In this document: piece by piece, positions 1 to 4,645 of the stretch | Numbering within the stretch: the stretch's first letter is position 1 | How the letters are laid out: the number at the start of each line of letters is the position of its first letter | Source of the DNA: Pseudomonadota bacterium | Lineage (GTDB): Bacteria; Pseudomonadota; Alphaproteobacteria; Rhizobiales; Xanthobacteraceae | Assembly (NCBI GenBank): GCA_021779635.1 | Contig: JAJYAH010000463.1 | Coordinates: 1-5,974, forward strand | Direction: 5' to 3' | Length of the DNA: 5,974 nt | The notes under the pieces: generated by a model | Database searches by the model: none | Seen by the model: the letters and a program-made list of their open reading frames with translations, nothing else | What the model was told of the DNA's origin: nothing | Translations under genes and position numbers: made by a program

Positions 1-1398
1 GAGCGCGGCATCTCCGTCGTCACCTCGGTGATGACCTTCGAATTCGAGGGTCTGGTGTTCAACCTGCTGGACACGCCGGGCCACGAGGATTTCTCCGAAG
101 ATACCTACCGCACCCTGACGGCGGTCGACTCCGCCGTGATGGTGATCGACGCCGCCAAGGGTATCGAGGCGCGGACCAGGAAGCTGTTCGAGGTGTGCCG
201 TCTGCGGGACATTCCCATCATCACCTTCATCAACAAGATGGACCGCGAGAGCCGCGACACCTTCGATCTGCTCGATGAAATCGAAAAGACGCTCGCGCTC
301 GACACCACGCCGATGACCTGGCCGGTGGGCCGGGGCCGCGATTTTCTCGGCACCTACGATGTCGTCAACAGCGGCGTGCGCTTGCTCGAAGGCGGCGGCG
401 CCAAGACCGGGGCTGCGCAGCAGATCGACATCGCCGATCTCGCCGGCCGTAACGCCAATCTCGATGTCGGCGCCATCAAGGATGAACTGGCTCTGGTATC
501 GGAAGCCTGCAAGCCGTTCGAACTCGAGGCCTTTCGCGAGGGCCATCTGACGCCGGTCTATTTCGGCAGCGCGTTGCGCAATTTCGGCGTCGGCGATTTG
601 CTGGAGGGCCTCGGGCGTTTCGCGCCGCCGCCGCGCGCGCAGGACAGCAATTTGCGCAAGGTCGAAGCCGCCGAGCCCCGCATGAGCGCCTTCGTGTTCA
701 AGATCCAGGCCAACATGGACCCGAACCATCGCGACCGCATCGCCTTTGCACGGCTGTGTTCGGGCAAGCTGACGCGCGGGATGAAGGCCAAGCTCGTGCG
801 CACCGGCAAGAATATGAGCCTGTCGAGTCCGCAGTTCTTCTTTGCGCAGGATCGCGCGCTGGCGGATGAAGCCTTTGCCGGCGACGTGGTCGGCCTTCCC
901 AATCACGGCACGCTGCGGATCGGCGATACCCTGACCGAAGGCGAGGATATTACCTTCGTCGGCGTGCCCAGCTTCGCGCCGGAAATCGTCCGCCGCGTCC
1001 GGCTCACGGATGCGATGAAGGCCAAGAAGCTCAAGGACGCCTTGCAGCAGATGTCGGAGGAGGGCGTGGTCCAGGTGTTCCGCCCCCGCGACGGCGCGCC
1101 CGCTTTGGTCGGGGTGGTCGGTCCGTTGCAGCTTGACGTGCTGAAGGCGCGGCTCGACGCCGAATACGCGCTGCCGGTGGAATTCGAGGTTTCGGAGTTT
1201 CAACTGGCGCGCTGGATTTCATCCGACGACCGCAAGAAGCTGGAGGCGTTCATATCAGCCAACGGCTCCGGCGTCGCCGACGACGTCGACGGCGATCCGG
1301 TATTCCTGGCCAAAAACGAGTTCTATCTCGGCTACACCAAGGAACGCGCCGAGGGCATTACGTTCTCGAGCATCAAGGATGTGAAGAAGAAGGCGTAA
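1..1398 (+). CDS. prfC: Peptide chain release factor 3 (RF3), 5'-truncated by window edge
   Basis: RF3 is a cytoplasmic translational GTPase that removes RF1/RF2 from the ribosome after peptide release. The reading frame is open from base 1, giving 465 residues; E. coli RF3 has 529, so by alignment from memory about 64 N-terminal residues (P-loop and most of switch I) lie left of the window. The first visible residues, ERGIS, correspond to the G2/switch I end. Visible motifs, numbered from base 1: G3 DTPGH at residues 24-28 followed by the RF3-typical EDFSEDTYRTLTAVD, G4 NKMD at 78-81, and a G5-like GSAL at 189-192. Domain II starts near the FVFKIQANMDP segment (about 230-240) and the RF3 C-terminal domain contains EEGVVQVFRP and a VGPLQLDV segment. 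The C-terminus is complete, ending at TAA 1396-1398. The GTG/ATG codons at 28 and 31 are internal, not starts. No frameshift or missing motif is visible. Confidence 0.97.
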   Translation, partial: ERGISVVTSVMTFEFEGLVFNLLDTPGHEDFSEDTYRTLTAVDSAVMVIDAAKGIEARTRKLFEVCRLRDIPIITFINKMDRESRDTFDLLDEIEKTLALDTTPMTWPVGRGRDFLGTYDVVNSGVRLLEGGGAKTGAAQQIDIADLAGRNANLDVGAIKDELALVSEACKPFELEAFREGHLTPVYFGSALRNFGVGDLLEGLGRFAPPPRAQDSNLRKVEAAEPRMSAFVFKIQANMDPNHRDRIAFARLCSGKLTRGMKAKLVRTGKNMSLSSPQFFFAQDRALADEAFAGDVVGLPNHGTLRIGDTLTEGEDITFVGVPSFAPEIVRRVRLTDAMKAKKLKDALQQMSEEGVVQVFRPRDGAPALVGVVGPLQLDVLKARLDAEYALPVEFEVSEFQLARWISSDDRKKLEAFISANGSGVADDVDGDPVFLAKNEFYLGYTKERAEGITFSSIKDVKKKA

Positions 1399-1404
1399 GG
1401 CGAG

Positions 1405-1463
1405 CGGACAGAATTGCTGTCTGGGCCGGTCTTCCGGTTCGTCATGGCCAAGGCCCGGTGACG
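1405..1463. other. Weak inverted repeats downstream of prfC
   Basis: Two small inverted repeats follow the prfC stop. One pairs CGGACAG (1405-1411) with CTGTCTG (1417-1423), including one G-U pair, around an AATTG loop. The other has CGTCA/TGACG arms (1440-1444 and 1459-1463) enclosing a GGCC-AA-GGCC core. Neither is followed by a T run, so they are not classic intrinsic terminators; they may be end-of-gene structure or a degenerate copy of a dispersed palindrome. A T6 run sits at 1531-1536, preceded only by a weak bulged stem. Confidence 0.25.
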
Positions 1464-1505
1464 ACCAGGAACCAGCCATGAACGCGGATGTGAACCCAGT
1501 GCGGC

Positions 1506-1534
1506 TTGATACTGCTCGCTGAACGCATCATTTT
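1506..1534 (+). promoter_or_regulatory. Possible sigma-70-type promoter for the Cys-repeat protein gene
   Basis: TTGATA (1506-1511) matches five of six bases of the -35 consensus. A 17-base spacer leads to CATTTT (1529-1534), which matches the -10 consensus at only three positions. It lies about 45 bases upstream of the start codon at 1579. The -35 is good and the -10 poor, so this is tentative. Confidence 0.25.
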
Positions 1535-1578
1535 TTCGTTCGTACACCTTGGGTGTGTTGCCTCCGAGGGCTCGTTTC

Positions 1579-2187
1579 ATGCTCCGTTGGATCGGGTTCG
1601 GTCTCATCGTCGTCGCGGGATTAGTCGTTGCCGGAACAGCCAGTGCCCGGCATCGGCATCAAATCAATCCCATCCCGTTTTCGCACCCGCCTTGCAGCGT
1701 GCTCGACGGACGGCCATGCACGCCGTCCTTCTGCAGCGTGTTCAATCACGGTCCGTGCATCCCAGACATCGATTATCCCTATGGCGAGAATCTGCAGCTC
1801 ACGATCCAGACCGTGCCCTCGCAGGAAGATGCCGCCAAGTATCAAAAGCCCGACCACGATCTCGACAGCATCGGCGACCTGTTTGCAGAGTTGCGGTCCT
1901 GCTGGACGCCACCGCAAGCGGAGTTCGCCAAGGAGGGCATGCAGATGACGGTGCGCTTCAGTTTCAGGCGATCCGGCGACATGATCGGCCCCCCGCGCCT
2001 GACCTTTGCCACGGTGGGCGCGGCCGCGGATGTCCGCGACACCTATCTCAAGGCGATCAATTCGTCGCTTGACGCCTGCATGCCACTGAAATTCACCAGC
2101 GGGCTTGGCGGCGCGATCGCCGGGCGCCCGATCATGATCCGCTATGTCGATAATCGCGAACTGGCAAAGCAGACGGGAACGCCGTGA
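1579..2187 (+). CDS. Secreted cysteine-rich protein with TonB/TolA C-terminal-like domain
   Basis: Predicted 202-residue exported protein of unknown function. ATG 1579 is preferred because GAGG at 1566-1569 sits nine bases upstream and the protein then begins with a clean signal peptide: MLR, a hydrophobic core at residues 4-19, and an A-S-A cleavage site at 21-23. The frame also stays open to a TTG at 1549, but that adds ten residues without a ribosome site. After a His/Pro-rich stretch come two tandem 13-residue units, CSVLDGRPCTP (C39, C47) and CSVFNHGPCIP (C52, C60). From about residue 95 the sequence resembles TonB/TolA C-terminal domains: CWTPP at 108-112, an MTVRFSFRRSGDMIGPPR strand pair, then a helix with C167 and an AIAGRP..IRY strand. 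C108 and C167 could form a periplasmic disulfide. There is no transmembrane anchor or proline spacer beyond the signal peptide, so it is not an ordinary TonB or TolA; a free periplasmic or surface protein is my inference. The domain call is from remembered pattern, not a search. Confidence 0.85.
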   Translation: MLRWIGFGLIVVAGLVVAGTASARHRHQINPIPFSHPPCSVLDGRPCTPSFCSVFNHGPCIPDIDYPYGENLQLTIQTVPSQEDAAKYQKPDHDLDSIGDLFAELRSCWTPPQAEFAKEGMQMTVRFSFRRSGDMIGPPRLTFATVGAAADVRDTYLKAINSSLDACMPLKFTSGLGGAIAGRPIMIRYVDNRELAKQTGTP

Positions 2188-2260
2188 GGTAAATTGATCT
2201 TCCGTTCGCTCCGAGACAAGACACGAACCGGACAACATGCGGTATTGGATCGCCGCAAAA

Positions 2261-2280
2261 CGTTCCAAGCTCGTTGGACG
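2261..2280. other. Small inverted repeat upstream of HdeA-like gene
   Basis: TCCAA (2264-2268) pairs with TTGGA (2274-2278) around a five-base loop, and CG/CG at the outer edge extends it with one bulged T. It lies eleven bases before the ribosome site GGAAGGA (2291-2297), with the AT-rich stretch ATAAAATATC (2281-2290) between. It could be an operator or a leader hairpin. TAAAAT at 2282-2287 resembles a -10 box, but it would place the transcript start inside the ribosome site, so I do not call it a promoter. Confidence 0.25.
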
Positions 2281-2303
2281 ATAAAATATCGGAAGGAAAC
2301 AGC

Positions 2304-2615
2304 ATGAAATCGGTAACCGCAGCGTGTTTCGTTTTATTGGGATGCCTCGCTCATGAGGCGAGGGCGCAGCCTGCGGCAAAACTGCAACCGGTCGACTTTT
2401 CGGCCATGACCTGCGAGCAGTTCTGGGAGAAGACCACGGCGGCGGATCGAGGCCCGTTTCTATTCTGGCTGAGCGGCTATTTTGGCCACAAGAAAGACTC
2501 TTCCGTGCTCGACCCCGTGGAGTTTACCGAGAAGACCAAGGCGCTGTCGCAGTACTGTTCCAAGCAGCCCAACGACAGCGTCCTCTCCGTCGCCGAGAAG
2601 GCTTTCGCTAATTAG
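2304..2615 (+). CDS. HdeA/HdeB-family small exported protein
   Basis: This 103-residue protein has the layout of HdeA/HdeB, periplasmic chaperones that in enteric bacteria protect proteins from acid aggregation. The start is ATG 2304, seven bases after GGAAGGA (2291-2297); an in-frame TTG at 2274 lacks a site and would bury the signal peptide. Residues 1-21 form a signal peptide ending A-R-A before Q22. The mature part carries the family pattern: MTCEQF (35-40), an FWLSGYF segment (54-60), and QYC (83-85). C37 and C85 are the expected disulfide pair that family members share. An alternative is a lipoprotein, because LLGC at 11-14 resembles a lipobox, although C14 would leave a very short signal sequence. 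It follows the Cys-repeat gene by 116 bases on the same strand, so co-transcription is possible but not evident. Whether it is acid-induced here is unknown; the related family is common in Rhizobiales. Confidence 0.8.
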   Translation: MKSVTAACFVLLGCLAHEARAQPAAKLQPVDFSAMTCEQFWEKTTAADRGPFLFWLSGYFGHKKDSSVLDPVEFTEKTKALSQYCSKQPNDSVLSVAEKAFAN

Positions 2616-2650
2616 ATGACGCGGGGACCGTGGTGACGGCGCGTATCCTG

Positions 2651-2681
2651 GAGCGCCGCGAACAATCGTTCTCGCGGCCTC
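2651..2681. terminator. Hairpin between convergent genes, possible bidirectional terminator
   Basis: GCCGCGA (2655-2661) pairs perfectly with TCGCGGC (2672-2678) around a ten-base loop; GAG (2651-2653) with CTC (2679-2681) extends the stem past one bulged base. It stands 35 bases after the stop of the HdeA-like gene and overlaps the stop codon of the minus-strand gene, the place where a shared terminator is expected. No T run follows on either strand, so it is not a standard intrinsic terminator. Confidence 0.35.
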
Positions 2682-2955
2682 AGCCCTTCGGAAAATCCTT
2701 GCGCATGGCGATCTCGGCGGCGTCGCCGGGGGATAGCACCGGGCGATCAAAAACCGGCTGCGGTTCCGTCACGATGTCGTACAGCGAGATCTGCTTGACC
2801 GGCTTGGCCATCAACTCGCGGATGCATTCCGCCAGCGTGCCGTTAAAGACCAGATAGGGCTGTCGTCCGCCATTAAGCCGCTGGCCGTTCAGGGACGGCC
2901 ATTTCTTGAGATCGGCAGGGGCGTCGTAGGCGATCGGGGAGCCTTCCTTGAACAT
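2680..2955 (-). CDS. Small conserved-looking protein of unknown function
   Basis: A 91-residue protein read leftwards from ATG at 2955-2953, with GAGG (complement of 2963-2966) seven bases upstream, to TGA at 2682-2680. It has no signal peptide and no membrane segment, so it is probably cytoplasmic. The sequence is mixed polar: an N-terminal MFKEGSPIAYDAPADLKKW, a glycine/arginine turn LNGGRQPYLVFNGTLAECI (about 27-45), then a helix-prone RELMAKPVKQISLYDI. I recall similar short proteins in Bradyrhizobium but no assigned function. The balanced amino-acid composition, normal ribosome site and clear start favour a real gene over the plus-strand open frame that overlaps it at 2630-2857. It converges on the HdeA-like gene and diverges from the methyltransferase gene, with repeat DNA immediately upstream, so its promoter must lie in or beside that repeat. 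Confidence 0.75.
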   Translation of the reverse strand: MFKEGSPIAYDAPADLKKWPSLNGQRLNGGRQPYLVFNGTLAECIRELMAKPVKQISLYDIVTEPQPVFDRPVLSPGDAAEIAMRKDFPKG

Positions 2956-2970
2956 GGCTGGGCCTCGTGT

Positions 2971-3080
2971 TCCCGAAGCGTTTTCCAGCGAAGTGGATAC
3001 CGGTTCGCGCTAAGAAGACGCGTCAAGTCAAGAAGTAGAGCCTCCGTCCCGATTTAATCGGAACGGAAAAGGCTCGAGGC
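2971..3080. repeat. Two-stem dispersed intergenic repeat of Rhizobiales type
   Basis: About 110 bases fold as two hairpins. Left: GCGTTTTC (2978-2985) pairs with GAAGACGC (3014-3021, one G-U), enclosing a second stem GCGAA (2988-2992) with TTCGC (3004-3008). Right: GAGCCT (3038-3043) pairs with AGGCTC (3070-3075), then CCGT (3044-3047) with ACGG (3063-3066), one mismatch, and CCGAT (3049-3053) with ATCGG (3057-3061) around TTA. I recall very similar sequences (GCGTTTTC..GCGAAGTGGATACCGG..TTCGCG and CCGATTNAATCGGAACGG) scattered between genes in Bradyrhizobium and relatives. There is only one copy in this window, so the repeat status rests on memory. It fills the gap between the divergent genes at 2955 and 3207. 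Confidence 0.6.
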
Positions 3081-3117
3081 CGATAAATCTGATCCAAGCC
3101 GGTAAACAGAAGCTAAA

Positions 3118-3146
3118 CATCGGGATTTCCCGATGCGCAATTGCGC
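3118..3146. promoter_or_regulatory. Adjacent perfect palindromes, possible operator
   Basis: CATCGGG (3118-3124) pairs with CCCGATG (3129-3135) around an ATTT loop. Sharing its last G, the perfect 12-base palindrome GCGCAATTGCGC follows at 3135-3146. The pair ends 60 bases before the methyltransferase start, a fitting place for a regulator-binding site of that gene or of the divergent small gene. No known operator consensus is recognised. Confidence 0.35.
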
Positions 3147-3159
3147 TGAGTTGAACGCC

Positions 3160-3185
3160 GGCCGCGCCATGATTATCTCGCGGCC
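3160..3185 (+). other. Leader hairpin just before the methyltransferase ribosome site
   Basis: GGCCGCG (3160-3166) pairs perfectly with CGCGGCC (3179-3185) around a 12-base loop. Six bases later begins a purine run (3192-3204) containing GGAGGGAGGAGG, an unusually strong or doubled ribosome binding site for the start at 3207. If transcribed, the hairpin could shape access to the site or stabilise the 5' end. Confidence 0.35.
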
Positions 3186-3206
3186 AATTTCGGGAGGGAG
3201 GAGGCC

Positions 3207-3644
3207 ATGGTGAAACTGCCGCCGCCGGTTTGGACGGTTCTCTATGTGCTGATCGCGGCCGGCGCGAGCTATCTTGCCGGTTGGCCTAGGATTCCGGGCC
3301 TGCCGCTCGGCGTCCTGCTCATCATCGCCGGCGTCGCCTTGGCCGTCACGGCGGCCAGGCTTTTCCGGCGCGAGGGCACGGAGATCAATCCGACCTCGCC
3401 GACCAATCGCAAGCTCGTCACTTTCGGACCATTCAATTTCACCCGCAATCCGATGTACCTCAGCCTGGTGACCATCGCGCTGGGGATCGCCTTCTCGGTC
3501 GGCGCCTGGCCGATGTTCCTCGTCCCGATCGCGCTTTTCGCAACGGTGAATTGGGTGCATATACCGTTCGAGGAGGCCAAGATGCGCCGCCAATTCGGCG
3601 AGGCTTATGATGATTATACGCGAAGGGTGAGACGGTGGATTTGA
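3207..3644 (+). CDS. Isoprenylcysteine carboxyl methyltransferase (ICMT/PEMT-like) family membrane protein
   Basis: A 145-residue integral membrane protein of the ICMT/phospholipid methyltransferase superfamily, which transfers methyl from S-adenosylmethionine to lipid-like or small substrates at the membrane. Hydrophobic helices are seen at about residues 8-25, 33-51, 84-100 and 102-118. The family signature is clear: FGPFNFTRNPMY (73-84) before the third helix, and FEEAKMRRQFGEAYDDYTRRVRRW (121-144), with the acidic pair E122-E123 and the FG..Y..Y...V.RW ending; in ICMT these regions form the SAM pocket. The length is usual for the short bacterial members. ATG 3207 is chosen for the GGAGG-type run at 3197-3204. 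Bacteria do not usually prenylate proteins, so the ICMT name reflects fold; the true substrate cannot be read from sequence. It appears to be a single-gene unit, with 251 bases before and 412 bases after it. Confidence 0.88.
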   Translation: MVKLPPPVWTVLYVLIAAGASYLAGWPRIPGLPLGVLLIIAGVALAVTAARLFRREGTEINPTSPTNRKLVTFGPFNFTRNPMYLSLVTIALGIAFSVGAWPMFLVPIALFATVNWVHIPFEEAKMRRQFGEAYDDYTRRVRRWI

Positions 3645-3802
3645 GAGCGGGCTGAGGTTGGCGACGCTGTCTCACGTGCGCGGACTATCCTGCAGCCGCC
3701 GCATGCCTGAGCCGCGCTCGGCACCAAGGCCAGGGGCGCTTCGCGCGTCGACGAAATCTCTCAAAGCGCGCGGGTTTTCCAACTGATATGGGTGATGACG
3801 CA

Positions 3803-3812
3803 CCCCCCCCCC
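3803..3812. repeat. Homopolymer run of ten C
   Basis: Ten consecutive C bases, longer than any other single-base run in the window (the next is T6 at 1531-1536). Such tracts are prone to slippage in replication and in sequencing. It is intergenic, about 190 bases before the possible nnrU promoter. Confidence 0.95.
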
Positions 3813-3983
3813 GAGCAACCTCAGAAAGCCTCCCATGCTCCCTCACGCGCCTGCCACGCTTCCAATCGAGCTGCCGCGCACCCCTTTCCACGACGCCTCG
3901 GCCATCGCATCATCGAAACCCATATCTGGGTAGGGCCCGCCGAGACCTGGTTTTTCGACCCGGGAATGACCCATTGGTCCGCT

Positions 3984-4013
3984 TTGGTGCATTGCGGTGC
4001 GAGCGCCTATAGT
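3984..4013 (+). promoter_or_regulatory. Possible promoter of the nnrU-panB unit
   Basis: TATAGT (4008-4013) matches five of six -10 bases. The best -35 at an acceptable distance is TTGGTG (3984-3989), 18 bases upstream, sharing TTG with the consensus. Transcription would start near 4020, at the foot of a small hairpin, leaving a leader of about 37 bases. Confidence 0.4.
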
Positions 4014-4018
4014 GATAT

Positions 4019-4037
4019 CCGGGGCTTGAAAACCCGG
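4019..4037 (+). other. GC hairpin in the nnrU leader
   Basis: CCGGG (4019-4023) pairs with CCCGG (4033-4037) around a nine-base loop. It ends seven bases before the ribosome site GAGGAG (4045-4050). The stem is short; it could protect the 5' end of the message or be incidental. Confidence 0.3.
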
Positions 4038-4056
4038 GCCTGTTGAGGAGAACGTC

Positions 4057-4641
4057 GTGGGACTGCTGGTGATGATCCTGGGCCTTGTGCTGTTCCTCGG
4101 CGTCCATACGCTCACGACCCAGCGCGTCTTGCGCGCACGCCTGATCGCGGCATGGGGCGAGCCTGGCTACAAGATCGGCTATGCGCTGGTGTCGCTGCTG
4201 GGTCTCGTGCTGATCGTCTGGGGTTTTGCCGATTATCGCGCGACCGGCTGGATCGATCTCTGGCATCCGCCGAAGGTGTTCAAACACATCACCGTGGCGC
4301 TGATGCTGCCCGCGGTGATCCTCGTGGTGGCGTCCTATATCCGCGGCCGCATTTACACCACGCTGAAACATCCGATGCTGGCGGGCGTCAAGCTCTGGGC
4401 GGCGGCGCATCTAATCGCCAACGGCGATCTCGGCTCGATCATCCTGTTCGGCTCGTTCCTCGCATGGGCGGTGTTCGACCGGATCTCGCTGAAACATCGC
4501 AGCGACGCCGGAGCTCCGCCGATCCCGATCGGCGGCATCGGCAACGACCTGATCGCGGTGGCGGTCGGCGTCGTCGCCTATCTGGCGCTGGCTTTCGTGT
4601 TTCATCCCGTCGTGATCGGCGTCCCTGTGGTTGGAGCTTAA
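4057..4641 (+). CDS. nnrU: NnrU-family membrane protein
   Basis: A 194-residue inner-membrane protein of the NnrU family, named from a gene linked to nitrite/nitric oxide respiration in alphaproteobacteria; plant Z-ISO (15-cis-zeta-carotene isomerase, a heme b protein) is a relative. GTG 4057 is the start: GAGGAG (4045-4050) lies six bases upstream, while the next ATG (4072) would cut into the first helix. Helices are likely at residues 3-19, 40-58, 77-95, 108-138 (broken) and 163-182. Family landmarks are FLGVHTL (13-19), LWHPPKVFKHI (69-78), LKHPMLAGVKLWAAAHLIANGDL (103-125) and FGSFLAWAVFDRISLKHR (131-148). Histidines H17, H70, H77, H105 and H118 lie in conserved blocks and are candidate heme ligands by analogy with Z-ISO. 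No FNR/NnrR-type TTGAT-N4-ATCAA or TTG-N9-CAA site is evident upstream, so the link to denitrification is by name only. It is followed by panB after four bases, so probably co-transcribed. The molecular function remains unproven. Confidence 0.92.
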   Translation: MGLLVMILGLVLFLGVHTLTTQRVLRARLIAAWGEPGYKIGYALVSLLGLVLIVWGFADYRATGWIDLWHPPKVFKHITVALMLPAVILVVASYIRGRIYTTLKHPMLAGVKLWAAAHLIANGDLGSIILFGSFLAWAVFDRISLKHRSDAGAPPIPIGGIGNDLIAVAVGVVAYLALAFVFHPVVIGVPVVGA

Positions 4642-4645
4642 GTAA

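Larger units (their letters stand above)
3645..4056. other. 412-base intergenic region without a convincing gene
   Basis: No credible coding sequence is seen here. Open frames such as 3792-4046 (+) and 3685-3891 (-) have no ribosome site, odd composition rich in Arg, Pro and Ser, and no recognisable family. A GC stem with loose spacing, CGCGCG (3742-3747) with CGCGCG (3767-3772), is followed by GGTTTT and might terminate the methyltransferase transcript. A run of ten C's occupies 3803-3812. The right end carries a possible promoter and leader for the next operon, described separately. Confidence 0.6.

Noticed and set aside
1506..2072. 188-residue plus-strand frame overlapping the Cys-repeat gene
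   Set aside because: Composition is Arg/Pro/Ser/His-rich as expected of a shifted frame, and there is no good ribosome site; the overlapping frame encodes a coherent secreted protein.
2176..2206. GGAAC ... CGTT resembling an EcfG-type general stress promoter before the HdeA-like gene
   Set aside because: The spacer is 22 bases, whereas such promoters use about 16-17; it also begins within the upstream coding sequence.
1621..2379. 252-residue open frame on the minus strand
   Set aside because: It is antisense to the Cys-repeat gene and runs into the HdeA-like gene, has no recognisable motif, and both plus-strand genes have ribosome sites and signal peptides.
3792..4046. 84-residue frame starting before the C10 tract
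   Set aside because: No ribosome site, begins with the homopolymer-derived Pro run, no known family, and ends within the nnrU ribosome site. The tract raised the idea of a phase-variable gene, but the protein is not convincing.
3900..4056. FNR/NnrR-type binding site upstream of nnrU
   Set aside because: I searched for TTGAT-N4-ATCAA and TTG-N9-CAA patterns by eye and found none with both halves.
3910..4410. 166-residue minus-strand frame
   Set aside because: Antisense to nnrU, extremely rich in His, Arg and Gln, no domain; a shadow frame.
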